DNA from: Nisaea sediminum | Lineage (GTDB): Bacteria; Pseudomonadota; Alphaproteobacteria; Thalassobaculales; Thalassobaculaceae | Direction of reading: 5' to 3' | Length of the DNA stretch: 64,000 nucleotides | NCBI RefSeq assembly: GCF_014904705.1 | Contig: NZ_JACZCQ010000002.1 | Location: forward strand, 186,001 to 250,000 | Shown here: positions 41,961 to 51,413 of the stretch, piece by piece | How the letters are laid out: each line of letters begins with the position of its first letter | Position numbering within the stretch: the first letter of the stretch is position 1 | Program-made: the position numbers and the translations under genes | Notes under the pieces: model-generated | The model's input: the letters and a program-made list of their open reading frames with translations, nothing else | The model's database searches: none | What the model was told of the DNA's origin: nothing

Positions 41961-42988
41961 AGCGCGTCGCTGTCCTGGACGACGCCGCTGATCAGGTTTT
42001 CGCGATAGAGTGCGGCCTCGTCGAGCCAGGCCGCCGCCGGCGTCAGTGACGCGAGCAGTTTCTGGATCGCCTTCTCCTGCTCACGCCGCGCGCCCTCCGC
42101 GCCTTCCACATCGATTTCCCTGAAAGAGAGCCTGTCGCCCGGCTTCATCCGTCCGAGACGCGGAATGTCAGCGGAAATCACCGTGCCGATCTTCGGATAA
42201 CCGCCGGTCGTCTGATGGTCGGCAAGCAGGATGATCGGCATGCCGTTGCCCGGCACCTGGACCGCCCCCGTCACGATCCCGTCTGAGGTGATGTTGTAGC
42301 CGCGCGCATGCTCCAGCGCCGGACCTTCCAGCCGCATCCCCATCCGGTCGGCCTCGCGGCTTATTTTATATTCCGTCTCGAAAAACGCCGCCGTGCTCGC
42401 CTCGCTGAAATAGTCCCGCTGCGGGCCGAGGACGACGCGGACCGGACCGGTCTCCTCGAGATAGGCCGGGCGCTCCAGCCGGAGTTCGCCACGCTCCTCG
42501 GCCTCCGAGAGCCGGAGCGGCAGCTCGTCCCCATCCTTCAGCGCCCGGCCATGAAAACCGCCGATACGCGAGCGCCCGTAGGTCGAAAGACTGTCGAACA
42601 CGGCGGGCAGGTCAAACCCGCCCTCAACGCAAAGATAGGCGACGCCGCTGTCGGAAACCGGCGCGACCGAGAGACGCTGTCCGCGACGGAGCGTGACGCT
42701 CTGATAGGATGGAAGCGTCACCCGTTCGCTGGCTTCGACGATGAGTTCGGCCCGGGTCCCAGTCAATGCCACGCGCACGCTCTCGACCGTCACTTCCAGC
42801 GTCGGACCGACCAGCCGGAATTCGATCGCCGCCATCCCGCCATCGTTGCCGACCAACGCGTTGCCGATACGAAGCGACACCGGATCGAGCGCGCCGGATA
42901 CGGGCACGCCGCGATTCTGGAATGCAGGACGGCCGAAATCCTGCAATGTCGGTGCGAAACCGGCTTGGATAACCCTGAAACCGTTCAT
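41957..42988 (-). CDS. pxpC: 5-oxoprolinase subunit C (biotin-dependent carboxyltransferase-like)
   Basis: This is a 343-residue carboxyltransferase-domain protein of the PxpC/KipA type. The start FRVIQAGFAPTLQDFGRPAFQNRGVPVSGALDP and the GMRLEGPALEH...VTGAVQVPGNGMPIILLADHQTTGGYPKIGTV region are diagnostic. Together with PxpA and PxpB it hydrolyses ATP and opens 5-oxoproline to glutamate. Its start overlaps pxpB by four bases. Confidence 0.92.
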   Translation of the reverse strand: MNGFRVIQAGFAPTLQDFGRPAFQNRGVPVSGALDPVSLRIGNALVGNDGGMAAIEFRLVGPTLEVTVESVRVALTGTRAELIVEASERVTLPSYQSVTLRRGQRLSVAPVSDSGVAYLCVEGGFDLPAVFDSLSTYGRSRIGGFHGRALKDGDELPLRLSEAEERGELRLERPAYLEETGPVRVVLGPQRDYFSEASTAAFFETEYKISREADRMGMRLEGPALEHARGYNITSDGIVTGAVQVPGNGMPIILLADHQTTGGYPKIGTVISADIPRLGRMKPGDRLSFREIDVEGAEGARREQEKAIQKLLASLTPAAAWLDEAALYRENLISGVVQDSDAL

Positions 42989-43710
42989 GGCACGATTTCC
43001 TCGGAGGCCGGTTTGTAATCGTCCGCCTCGACCGCTTTTCGAATGCTCTCATATTCCCGAAGGGGCACCGGTTCGAAACGGATCCGGTCGCCGGCGGCCA
43101 CGAGGATCGGTTCCGACCTCTCGGGCTCGAAGAACTCGACCGGCGTCTGCCCAATGAGATGCCATCCGCCCGGACATTCGACCGTATAGACCGTCGTCTG
43201 GCGCACGGCGACGGAGATCGAGCGCGCCGGAACCTTCACACGCGGCTCAAAGAGGCGCGGAATGTCGAATTCTTCCGGCAGCAGCCCCAGATACGGAAAT
43301 CCGGGCAGGAACCCCATCATGAAGACCTCGAGCGGTTCGGCCGCATGACGGCGCACCACCTCGCCGGTATCGAGCTTCATCTCCCGAGCGACGTTTTCGA
43401 GGTCCGGCGCGCAACGCCCCTCGTAGCAGACCGGAATCGTCCAGAGCCGGTAGGCATCCTCCTCGTCATGCTCATGATGCAACAGTTCCGAAATAGCGGC
43501 GCGAAGCGCAGCCGAACCGGTCTCCAGCGGATCGTAATGCACCATCAGCGAGCGAATCGTCGGAACGATGTCCACAATCCCTTTCGCTCCGGACTCGCGC
43601 AGTTTTGCGGCAAGATGACGGACACGGCGGTTGACGGCGGCATCGACCGCTTCACCGAACTGCACCACGAGCGCCGTGTCACCGGCGGGAAGAAAAACAG
43701 GTTCCGACAT
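42985..43710 (-). CDS. pxpB: 5-oxoprolinase subunit B
   Basis: This is a 241-residue PxpB/KipI-type protein. The family segments VRHLAAKLRESGAKGIVDIVPTIRSLMVHYDP, then FMMGFLPGFPYLGLLPEEFDIPRLFEPRVKVPARSISVAVRQTTVYTVECPGGWHLIGQTP, are intact. It is the first gene of the pxpBC pair and is divergent from pxpA across a 121-base promoter region. Confidence 0.93.
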   Translation of the reverse strand: MSEPVFLPAGDTALVVQFGEAVDAAVNRRVRHLAAKLRESGAKGIVDIVPTIRSLMVHYDPLETGSAALRAAISELLHHEHDEEDAYRLWTIPVCYEGRCAPDLENVAREMKLDTGEVVRRHAAEPLEVFMMGFLPGFPYLGLLPEEFDIPRLFEPRVKVPARSISVAVRQTTVYTVECPGGWHLIGQTPVEFFEPERSEPILVAAGDRIRFEPVPLREYESIRKAVEADDYKPASEEIVP

Positions 43711-43831
43711 GACAATGGTTCTGTTCAGGACATGGACCGGGCGAAGGAAATGGCGCTAGTCTCGGACACTCATCGAGTTCCGTTCGGGAGGGTGCCAGCG
43801 CACTTCCCGACAATAGCCACGTGAGCGACCC

Positions 43832-44605
43832 ATGACCAAAGTTAATCTGAACGCCGATATGGCGGAAGGATTCGGCGCCTACGACATCGGCGACGATGCC
43901 GCGATGCTGAAGATCGTGCGCTCCGCCAACGTCGCCTGCGGCTTTCACGGCGGCGATGCGAATGTCATGGACCGGGTCTGCGCCGCTGCGAAGGCCGAGG
44001 GCGTCTCGATCGGCGCACATCCGGGCTTCAACGACCTCTGGGGCTTCGGACGGCGGCGCATCTCCATGGCCCTGCGCGAGGTCGAGGCGATGATCGCCTA
44101 CCAGGTCGGCGCACTGCAGGCGATGGCGGCGATGCACGGTCTCAGGGTCACGCACATGAAGCCGCACGGAGCTCTCAACAACATGGCCTCCGAGGACAAG
44201 GGCCTCGCCGAGGCGATCGTGCGGGCGACGAAGGCGGTCGATCCGGCGATCATTCTGCTGGCGACGACCGGCTCCGAGCTGCTGAAGGCGGGCGAGACGC
44301 TGGACGTACCGACCGCCTCCGAGGTCTTCGCCGACCGGACATATGACGCGCAGGGAAACCTGACCAGCCGCAAGCGCGACGACGCCATGATCCGCGACCC
44401 CGGGCAAGCGGTTGAGCATGTCCTGCGGATGGTCGAGACCGGAAAGGTCCGCTCGACCGACGGCGTCGAGGTTCCGGTCAGAGTCCATTCCATCTGCGTC
44501 CATGGCGACGAGCCGACCGGCCCCGCCGTCGCAAACGCAGTCCGCAAGGCGCTCGAGGCAAAGGGGATCGAGGTCGTTCCCCTGCCGGACGTGCCGCTGA
44601 ACTGA
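43832..44605 (+). CDS. pxpA: 5-oxoprolinase subunit A (LamB/YcsF)
   Basis: This is a 257-residue LamB/YcsF protein. NLNADMAEGFGAYDIGDDAAMLKIVRSANVACGFHGGDANVMDR is the N-terminal signature, followed by SIGAHPGFNDLWGFGRR and VTHMKPHGALNNM. Metal-binding residues of the fold are in these loops. It pairs with PxpB and PxpC encoded divergently. The M20 peptidase follows 36 bases downstream, so it may be in one transcript with the M20 and M81 genes. Confidence 0.93.
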   Translation: MTKVNLNADMAEGFGAYDIGDDAAMLKIVRSANVACGFHGGDANVMDRVCAAAKAEGVSIGAHPGFNDLWGFGRRRISMALREVEAMIAYQVGALQAMAAMHGLRVTHMKPHGALNNMASEDKGLAEAIVRATKAVDPAIILLATTGSELLKAGETLDVPTASEVFADRTYDAQGNLTSRKRDDAMIRDPGQAVEHVLRMVETGKVRSTDGVEVPVRVHSICVHGDEPTGPAVANAVRKALEAKGIEVVPLPDVPLN

Positions 44606-44641
44606 TTTTCCTACAAAGCCCGAAACCCGAGGAGCTACCCC

Positions 44642-46036
44642 GTGAGCCGCGAACAAGCCATCTCCGCCGCCGCAGACTATTTCGACAGCGGTGAATTCGT
44701 GAAGGATCTGACCCGCCGCGTGGCGATCCGCACCGAGAGCCAGCTCTACGAAGAGCGAAAGCCCGAGATGGAGGCCTACATGGCCGAGATGCGCGCGTCG
44801 CTGGAGCCGATGGGCTATGTCTGCGAGCAGTTTGAAAACCCGTCACCCAAGGGCGGTCCGTTCCTGATCGCGACCCGGCACGAGGGAGACAATCTGCCGA
44901 CCGTACTGACCTACGGACATGGCGACGTGGTGCGCGGCATGGAGGGCCAGTGGGCCGAGGGGCGCGATCCCTGGACGCTGACCGAAGTCGGGGACCGGCT
45001 CTACGGCCGCGGGATCGTCGATAACAAAGGCCAGCATTCCATCAATATCGCCGGCATCAACGCGGTCCTGAAGACCCGCGGCAAGCTCGGCTTCAATTCG
45101 AAGATCCTGATCGAGAGCGGCGAGGAGTCCGGCTCCCCGGGATTAGCGGAGTTCGCGAAGCAGCAGAAGGCGAAGCTGAAGGCCGACTTCCTGATCGCCT
45201 CCGACGGCCCGCGCATCAGCGCCGATCATCCGACCGTCTTCATGGGCTCGCGCGGCGCCTATCCGATGGACATCACCTGCGACCTTCGCGAAGGCGCACA
45301 CCATTCCGGCAACTGGGGCGGCCTGCTCGCCAACCCGGCGGTGATCCTCGCCCACGCGCTCGCCAGCATCGTCGACCGGCGCGGCCAGATCCGCGTGCCG
45401 GAATGGCGCCCGACCACCCTGACCCCGGCGATCCGCGCCGCGCTCGCCGAATGCGAGCTCGAGGCCGAGGCGAACGGACCGCAGATCGATCCGAACTGGG
45501 GCGAGGAGTCCCTCACCCCGATCGAGCGGGTCATCGGCTGGAACAGCTTCGAGATCCTGGCCTACACGGCCGGCCTGCCCGACAAGCCGGTGAACGCGAT
45601 CCCCGGAAGGGCGACCTGCCGCGGCCAGCTGCGATTTGTCGTCGGCACCGATCCGGAAGACATCATTCCCGCCCTGCGCCGCCATCTCGACCGCGAGGGC
45701 TTCCCGATGGTCACCGTCTCGGACGCCGACCGTGGCTACATGAAGGCGACCCGGCTGGAACCGGACCACCCGCTGGTGCAATGGGCGGCGAATTCGATCC
45801 AGCGCTCGACCAACAAGAAGACCGCGATCCTGCCGAACCTCGGCGGTTCCCTGCCGAACGACGTCTTCAGCGAAACCCTCGGTCTCCCCACGATCTGGGT
45901 TCCGCATTCCTATGCCTCATGCTCCCAACACGCACCGAACGAGCATGCCCTGAAACCGATCCTGCGCGAGGGTCTGCAGCTGACCGCCGGCCTGTTCTGG
46001 GACATCGGCGACGGCACCCTGCCGAAGAGCTGGTGA
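44642..46036 (+). CDS. M20-family metallopeptidase/amidohydrolase
   Basis: This is a 464-residue co-catalytic zinc hydrolase. H93 (YGHGDVV) and D127 (GIVDNKGQ) bind metal, and the EE pair E161-E162 (ESGEESGS) supplies the base and a ligand. A dimerisation domain is inserted after it and the C-terminal SCSQHAPNEHA histidine completes the site. It is likely a dipeptidase or N-acyl-amino acid hydrolase. The start codon is GTG, with GAGGAG just upstream. The gene runs from pxpA into the M81 gene with a four-base gap. Confidence 0.88.
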   Translation: MSREQAISAAADYFDSGEFVKDLTRRVAIRTESQLYEERKPEMEAYMAEMRASLEPMGYVCEQFENPSPKGGPFLIATRHEGDNLPTVLTYGHGDVVRGMEGQWAEGRDPWTLTEVGDRLYGRGIVDNKGQHSINIAGINAVLKTRGKLGFNSKILIESGEESGSPGLAEFAKQQKAKLKADFLIASDGPRISADHPTVFMGSRGAYPMDITCDLREGAHHSGNWGGLLANPAVILAHALASIVDRRGQIRVPEWRPTTLTPAIRAALAECELEAEANGPQIDPNWGEESLTPIERVIGWNSFEILAYTAGLPDKPVNAIPGRATCRGQLRFVVGTDPEDIIPALRRHLDREGFPMVTVSDADRGYMKATRLEPDHPLVQWAANSIQRSTNKKTAILPNLGGSLPNDVFSETLGLPTIWVPHSYASCSQHAPNEHALKPILREGLQLTAGLFWDIGDGTLPKSW

Positions 46037-46040
46037 CATC

Positions 46041-47534
46041 ATGACGAAGCGCCGCGTCCTCTCCGCCGAGATCAGTCACGAAACCAATACTTTCAGTGTC
46101 TTGCGGACCAATCTTGATGCATATCTCCGCCGCCAGTGCTATTTCGGCGACGATATCGCGAAGCACATGTCCGGGACGGCGACGGAGATCGCCGCCCATA
46201 TCGACGCCGCGAAGAAATACGGTTGGGACCTGATCCCGACCGTTGCCGCGCATGCGACGCCGAGCGGCATGACCACGGCGGAGACATGGGAAAAGCTTTG
46301 CAACACTGTCCTTGCCGGCCTCGATAGCGGTCCGGTCGACGGCGTCATCCTGGCGCTGCACGGCGCCATGGTGACGGAGAGCAGTCTCGACGCCGAAGGC
46401 GACCTGCTTGCCCGGCTGCGCAAACGGCTCGGCAAGGACGTTCCGATCGCGGTGACGCTCGATCTTCACGCCAATGTCACCGACGAGATGGGGGAACTCG
46501 CCGATTTCATCGTGCCCTACCGGACCTATCCGCATATCGACCAGTATGAGGTCTCGATCGAGGCGGCCGCGCTGCTGCAACAAGCGATGGACGGCAAGCT
46601 CCGCCCGGTGACCGTTGTCGCCCGGGCAGCAACGCTCGACGGTCTCAATCACGGCCGGACCCAAGAGGGCCCGATGGTCGCGGCGCTGGCGCGGGCAAAG
46701 GAAATCAAGGACACCGATCCCTCCGTACTGGAAATCGGTCTCTGCGCCGGTTTCGCTTGGTCCGATCTCGCTGAGGCCGGCCCCTCCGTGACGGTGACGA
46801 CGGATGGCGACGCCGATAAGGCAAAGGCGATCGCGGCGGAGTTCGTGGCGTTCATCTGGGAAACGCGGGATCAGAATACGGTTCCCTTGCTTTCCCTCGC
46901 GGAGATCGAGGTGAAGATCCGCTCCGGCCCGACGGGCAAGGGTCCGCTCGTCATCGGAGACACCACGGACAATCCCGGCGGCGGGGGCTACGGCGACGGC
47001 GTGCGGCTGCTCGAAACGATCATCGCCTCCGGGAACGGCAACGCCGTTCTGGCAGCCATTTGCGACCCGGCAGCGGCCGACCAGGCCCACGCGGCCGGGA
47101 CCGGCGCGACAATTTCCGTCAGTCTCGGCGCCAAGGTCGACCCAGATCACTACGGCCCCTCGCTCAATGTAGATGCGCGCGTGCTCGCACTCAGCGAGAC
47201 GGGCGCCTTCGTCTGCGACGGGCCGATGTGGGCCAATATGGGGGTCCGGCTCGGAAAATCGGCTCTGGTCGAGATCGCCGGAGTGAAAGTCGTGGTCGCC
47301 AGCAGCAATCTGCAGGTCACGGACCAGCAGGCATTGAAGCTCTTCGGCCTCGATCCCGCCTCTTTCGACGTCATCGGCGTCAAGTCCTCGCACCATTTCC
47401 GGGCCGCCTACCAGCCCGTCGCGCGCGAGGTCGTGCTGGTGGACAGCGGCGGACTGGTCTCGCAGGACTACAAGAGCTTCACCTACAAGCACCTGCGCCG
47501 GCCGATCTGGCCGATCGACGATATCCAGGACTGA
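46041..47534 (+). CDS. M81-family metallopeptidase (MlrC-like)
   Basis: This is a 497-residue protein of the M81/MlrC family, the name coming from microcystin degradation. Two domains (MlrC N-terminal DUF1485 and C-terminal) are visible: AEISHETNTFSVLRT at the start, LALHGAMVTES, TLDLHANVTDEM and PYRTYPHIDQYE, then GDTTDNPGGGGYGDGV and VGVKSSHHFRAAY-like (here VIGVKSSHHFRAAYQP) near the end. In bacteria without microcystins these genes sit in peptide or amide catabolic loci, as here next to M20 and 5-oxoprolinase. The substrate is unknown. Confidence 0.88.
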   Translation: MTKRRVLSAEISHETNTFSVLRTNLDAYLRRQCYFGDDIAKHMSGTATEIAAHIDAAKKYGWDLIPTVAAHATPSGMTTAETWEKLCNTVLAGLDSGPVDGVILALHGAMVTESSLDAEGDLLARLRKRLGKDVPIAVTLDLHANVTDEMGELADFIVPYRTYPHIDQYEVSIEAAALLQQAMDGKLRPVTVVARAATLDGLNHGRTQEGPMVAALARAKEIKDTDPSVLEIGLCAGFAWSDLAEAGPSVTVTTDGDADKAKAIAAEFVAFIWETRDQNTVPLLSLAEIEVKIRSGPTGKGPLVIGDTTDNPGGGGYGDGVRLLETIIASGNGNAVLAAICDPAAADQAHAAGTGATISVSLGAKVDPDHYGPSLNVDARVLALSETGAFVCDGPMWANMGVRLGKSALVEIAGVKVVVASSNLQVTDQQALKLFGLDPASFDVIGVKSSHHFRAAYQPVAREVVLVDSGGLVSQDYKSFTYKHLRRPIWPIDDIQD

Positions 47535-47543
47535 AGACCGGGG

Positions 47544-48683
47544 TCAGTGGCGCGGAGCGACACTCCGCTCCACCAGCGCCATGAACCGGCGTGTCGGTCC
47601 GTCGTGGTACGGTGTCAGGACACCGCCGTCGAACGCGCTCGAGGCACGCCCTTTCTGCATCCGCTCGACCACGTCGATGTCTTCCATAAAAACCTCAACC
47701 CATCCTTCGAGGAGCTGGTCGCGGATCTCCGCATAGTCCGTTTCGAGGGCGGTCTCGTCCGCGAAATAGATATGCAGGTCCTCGACAGTCCGGCCCTGCC
47801 CGTCCGGGCGCACGATGATCCCGAACAGATGGTCGCGCTGCACGCCGAGCATCAGGTTCGGGTAGACGACCGGGTACTCGCCGCAACGGTCGGACGTCTC
47901 GTCGAGATCGGGAAAGGCCGGAAGCTGGCGTCCGCCGATCCCGCCAGGACGGTAATTCGCCGTCACCTGTCCGAAGATGTAAGGCGCGACATCGATCTGG
48001 CCGTGGATGTCGAGAGGCGAGACGCGGTTCAGCTCCGGATGCACCCAAGGCAGATGATAGCTCTCCAGATAGTTCTCCATGGCGAGCTTCCAGTTCGCCC
48101 GCAGCGAGAAGCTCTTCCCGAATCCATATGAGAGGCGGGAGAAATCGTATTTCGACCAGCGCGCCGTCAGAGGCGCCATGACCTCCTCAAGCGCCTCCGC
48201 CACTCCCGAGAGGTCGACAAAGACGAAATCGAGCCACTTTGCCGTACGCACCGGCCGGAGCCCGAGCTTCGACTTGTCTATTGCCGGACACTCATGCCGG
48301 TCGGGTCCGCCGACAAAGGGGGTGCGCAGGAGCTTTCCGTCGTGACCATAGGTCCAGGAATGGTAGGGGCAGCGCAATCCGGCCTGACGCTTCATCGGTT
48401 CGGTCACGAGAAGAACGCCGCGGTGGCTGCAGACATTGTGAAATCCGCTGATTTCACCGGCCTTGTCCCGCACCAGGACCAGCGGCTGCCCGCCGACATC
48501 GACCGGCAAGACATCGCCCGGGTCCGGAACCTGTGCGCCGACAGCCACACAGACCCAGTTTCTTCCGAAAATGCCGTCGGCTTCTTTAATATGCGCGGTT
48601 AATTCCGAGTAATACCTGTTGCCGAGTCCCCGCCCCGCAGGCGCGTTCGGACTGAATACTTCCGGCAGATCCTGTTCGGACAT
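47544..48683 (-). CDS. Rieske-type aromatic ring-hydroxylating oxygenase alpha subunit
   Basis: This is a 379-residue Rieske non-heme iron oxygenase alpha subunit. The [2Fe-2S] ligands are C85, H87 (CSHRG) and C105, H108 (CPYHSW), and the mononuclear iron site follows in ENYLESYHLPWVH. A GTG four codons upstream is possible; I prefer the ATG at 48683, with GGGGG upstream. No ferredoxin or reductase gene lies nearby, so electron partners are elsewhere. The substrate (for example an aromatic acid or a quaternary amine such as carnitine or stachydrine) is undetermined. Confidence 0.87.
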   Translation of the reverse strand: MSEQDLPEVFSPNAPAGRGLGNRYYSELTAHIKEADGIFGRNWVCVAVGAQVPDPGDVLPVDVGGQPLVLVRDKAGEISGFHNVCSHRGVLLVTEPMKRQAGLRCPYHSWTYGHDGKLLRTPFVGGPDRHECPAIDKSKLGLRPVRTAKWLDFVFVDLSGVAEALEEVMAPLTARWSKYDFSRLSYGFGKSFSLRANWKLAMENYLESYHLPWVHPELNRVSPLDIHGQIDVAPYIFGQVTANYRPGGIGGRQLPAFPDLDETSDRCGEYPVVYPNLMLGVQRDHLFGIIVRPDGQGRTVEDLHIYFADETALETDYAEIRDQLLEGWVEVFMEDIDVVERMQKGRASSAFDGGVLTPYHDGPTRRFMALVERSVAPRH

Positions 48684-48953
48684 GCAGACCCCCACATCGT
48701 TATTTTGCGAACACTCTATTACGCCGGCCCTGTGACAGTCTGTCGCGGAGACGACCGATCACCCCAAGAAAACCGTCAACTTCTGAATAAAACAGTCAGG
48801 TCTCCACCCTGGGCGAAAAAACAAATTAAATGCAGTGTTTAAGTATCTTTTAAATCTTGTGCGCGAAAACCGCCTTCGGAAAACACCGGACCAAAACTTA
48901 ACAAGGTCCGACGTATTCAAGACCGAATGAAACAGAACCCGAAGGAAACAAAC
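48684..48953. promoter_or_regulatory. AT-rich divergent promoter region
   Basis: This 270-base gap between the Rieske oxygenase (minus) and the Cache-domain protein (plus) is much richer in A and T than the coding DNA around it, especially at 48815-48905. It must hold promoters for both genes. I see no clear operator, riboswitch or small gene in it. Confidence 0.4.
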
Positions 48954-49400
48954 ATGCTCAGGAATCTTGTTCTCGCCGTCGCCATGCTCTTCACCGTTGC
49001 GACCGCCGCCAATGCCGCCGAATTCGCCACACAGGACGAAGCCAAGGCCATGGCAGAAAAAGCCGCCGCGCACATCAAGGCCGCCGGCATGGAAACCGCG
49101 ATTAAAGACTTCATGACCCCGGGCGGCCAGTGGCACGATCGCGACCTCTATGTCTTCGTCTTCGACGCGAAAGGCACGACGATCGCCCACGGCGCGAAGG
49201 CTTCTCTAGTCGGCCGCGACCTGACCGGCCTGCGCGACGTCGACGGCAAGCAGTTCATCAAGGAATTCCTGACCGTCTCCGACGCCGGCTGGATCGACTA
49301 CAAGTGGCAGAACCCGACCACCAACGCGGTCGAGCCGAAGTCGTCCTATATCATCAAGGTCGGCACCGACCTCGTTGGCGTGGGCGCCTACAAGCGCTAA
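48954..49400 (+). CDS. Periplasmic single-Cache-domain protein
   Basis: This is a 148-residue protein with a signal peptide ([20 protein letters not shown]) and then one Cache-type sensor domain: a helix ([18 protein letters not shown]), then [23 protein letters not shown], then [24 protein letters not shown]. It lacks any output domain, so it should be free in the periplasm. The chemoreceptor gene 80 bases downstream lacks a Cache domain, so the two might act together (inference). The ATG at 48954 has AAGGA ahead of it; an ATG nine codons upstream is less likely. Confidence 0.85.
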   Translation: MLRNLVLAVAMLFTVATAANAAEFATQDEAKAMAEKAAAHIKAAGMETAIKDFMTPGGQWHDRDLYVFVFDAKGTTIAHGAKASLVGRDLTGLRDVDGKQFIKEFLTVSDAGWIDYKWQNPTTNAVEPKSSYIIKVGTDLVGVGAYKR

Positions 49401-49419
49401 TCGGTCCGTTACCTGCTAT

Positions 49420-49444
49420 CCGGGGGCGGCGTGACCGCCCCCGG
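49420..49444 (+). terminator. GC hairpin between Cache protein and chemoreceptor
   Basis: A perfect 10-base-pair GC stem (49420-49429 with 49435-49444) closes a CGTGA loop, with no T-run after it. It may reduce, but not abolish, read-through from the Cache gene to the chemoreceptor gene, or stabilise the first mRNA. Confidence 0.6.
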
Positions 49445-49480
49445 GAGTTCAAAAAATCTCAAGGGCCAGGAATCAATAAA

Positions 49481-51163
49481 ATGCTCAAGAACCTGCCGAT
49501 CATCCAGAAAACGCTCATTGCTCCTGGAATTGCCTGCCTGATGATTCTCGTTATCGCGGCAGTGTTCTTCATTTCGTCGAGGCAGACGGCGAACCTGCAG
49601 AACCAGGCCGACATGGCACAGAGCTTGGTGCTGAAGACCAAGGATCTGCAGGGCACAGTCAATGCCGGACATGCGACCCTCTTCCGCGCCCTGAGTTGGC
49701 AGCAATCCGGCGTTGCCGCTGATGATGTCGCCAAGGCGATGAACGAGGCACGCGAAATCTTCGCCGATGTCGATCTCCAGTTCGACGAGATCGCTTCCAT
49801 CTCAAGCGAAGACAATGCCGAAGCCATCAAGGAAATCCGCGCCGCCTTCGGCGAATACCGCAAGGTCGCGATCGAGACCCTGGAAACGGTTTCCATCGAC
49901 GCCTTTCTCGCATCGATGCTCATGACCGACGCCCATATCCGCCTGCTCGATGTTTCGGGCAAGATCGGCGCGCTCTCGGGCTCGATCATCATCAACGCCA
50001 ACAAGATCCGGCAGGAAGCCGAGGCCGCCGGAAAATTCGCGGAGATCGAAGTACTCGCGGTCGTCGTCGCCGCTTTCGTGCTCGCACTCGCTGTTGGCGT
50101 CTACGCCGGCCGGGCCATCACCAATCCGGTGCGCCGGATCACGGCCGTGATCAAGGAGATCGCCGACGGTAACAGCGACACCGATATCACCGATCAGGAT
50201 CGCCGCGACGAGGTTGGTTCCATTGCCGAGGCGCTGGGCGTCATGAAGCAGGGCCTGATCGAGCGCGAGGAAATGCGCGCCCGCCAGCAGGCCGAGGAGC
50301 GGGAACGTGCTGCCCGCGCGCAGAAAATCGAACAGTCGATCAAGCGGTTCGAAGGCATGATCGGCCAATCGATGGCCGAACTGAACGAAATGGCGTCCAA
50401 CCTGAACACGACCGCCACGGAGATGACCGAGGCGGCCGGCCAGACCAATCGCCAATCCGATCAGGTCGCCTCTGCCGCGACCCTTGCTTCGACCAACGTC
50501 AACACCGTCGCCGCCGCGACCGAGGAGCTGTCGGCATCGATCGGGGAGATCACCCGCAAGGTCTCCGATGCGTCCAACATCAGCCATTCGGCTGTTGAGG
50601 AAAGCCAGCAGACGAACGCGCAGATGCAGGCGCTGGCCCAGTCCGCGGACAAGATCGGCCAGATTGTCACGCTGATCCGGGATATCGCCGAGCAGACCAA
50701 TCTGCTCGCCCTCAACGCCACGATCGAAGCCGCGCGGGCGGGCGATGCGGGCAAAGGCTTCGCGGTGGTCGCCTCCGAGGTGAAGAGCCTCGCGAACCAG
50801 TCCGCCCAGGCGACCGAAGAGATCTCGACCCAGGTTCAGGAAATCCAGCAATCCAGCGCCGCCGCGGTCGAGGCGATCAACCGGGTGACGGAACTGATCT
50901 CCAACCTGTCGGAATCCTCGACCATGATCGCAGGCGCCGTAGAGGAACAGTCCGCCGCGACCTCGGAAATTTCCCGCAACGTCCAGGATGCAGCATCCGG
51001 CACCGAGGAAGTGACCAGCAGCATCGCCCATGTGAACGAGGCGACCTCGCGAACCAGCGCCGCCGCGGAGAACGTCACCGGGACTGCGTCTCGCATGAAC
51101 CACTCGGTGAGCACCCTGCGGAGCCAGGTCGACGCTTTCCTCGCCGAGGTGCGCGCGGTCTGA
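49481..51163 (+). CDS. Methyl-accepting chemotaxis protein
   Basis: This is a 560-residue chemoreceptor. TM1 is near residues 12-31. A helical periplasmic domain (32-187) of the four-helix-bundle type follows, then TM2 (188-210), HAMP (211-263) and the cytoplasmic signalling hairpin with [37 protein letters not shown]. The C-terminus ends AFLAEVRAV. It relays ligand or partner binding to CheA/CheW, which are not in this window. An ATG at 49481 with AAGGGCC upstream is the start; the longer open frame upstream overlaps the Cache gene and is rejected. Confidence 0.93.
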   Translation: MLKNLPIIQKTLIAPGIACLMILVIAAVFFISSRQTANLQNQADMAQSLVLKTKDLQGTVNAGHATLFRALSWQQSGVAADDVAKAMNEAREIFADVDLQFDEIASISSEDNAEAIKEIRAAFGEYRKVAIETLETVSIDAFLASMLMTDAHIRLLDVSGKIGALSGSIIINANKIRQEAEAAGKFAEIEVLAVVVAAFVLALAVGVYAGRAITNPVRRITAVIKEIADGNSDTDITDQDRRDEVGSIAEALGVMKQGLIEREEMRARQQAEERERAARAQKIEQSIKRFEGMIGQSMAELNEMASNLNTTATEMTEAAGQTNRQSDQVASAATLASTNVNTVAAATEELSASIGEITRKVSDASNISHSAVEESQQTNAQMQALAQSADKIGQIVTLIRDIAEQTNLLALNATIEAARAGDAGKGFAVVASEVKSLANQSAQATEEISTQVQEIQQSSAAAVEAINRVTELISNLSESSTMIAGAVEEQSAATSEISRNVQDAASGTEEVTSSIAHVNEATSRTSAAAENVTGTASRMNHSVSTLRSQVDAFLAEVRAV

Positions 51164-51184
51164 TCCATGCTTCACTTTTGTCGG

Positions 51185-51218
51185 ATGCGGCCGGATTTCG
51201 ATCCGGCCGCATTCTTTT
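51185..51218 (+). terminator. Rho-independent terminator after chemoreceptor
   Basis: A 12-base-pair stem (51185-51196 with 51201-51212) with a TTCG tetraloop is followed by TTCTTTT. It should end the chemoreceptor transcript and isolate the radical SAM gene that follows. Confidence 0.92.
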
Positions 51219-51413
51219 GCACGCCGGCTTCACGCAACCATAAGATTGCGTCGCATCCATTTATGCATTCTATTTTAAGGTGTAATCGAGCGCCTTTGAG
51301 AGTTTGCTTTAATTCCCTATTTTGAGCCAATTTTTTGCGGTTTTCATTCGTTAACTAAGTAATCAAAAGAGACAAATCGTGTGATACACTTCAATTTTTC
51401 GGGGAGTATCGCC

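Noticed and set aside
41957-43710. Urea amidolyase or allophanate hydrolase for the KipI/KipA-like pair
   Set aside because: Neither a urea carboxylase nor an allophanate hydrolase amidase domain is present, and pxpA is divergent next to them, so 5-oxoprolinase is the better call.
45867-47492. A 541-codon minus-strand frame across the M81 gene
   Set aside because: It is a reverse shadow of the M81 peptidase, with no family resemblance and no ribosome site of its own.
49130-49480. N-terminal extension of the chemoreceptor by 117 codons
   Set aside because: It overlaps the Cache-domain gene in another frame and is Arg/Pro-rich. The ATG at 49481 has a membrane helix immediately after it.
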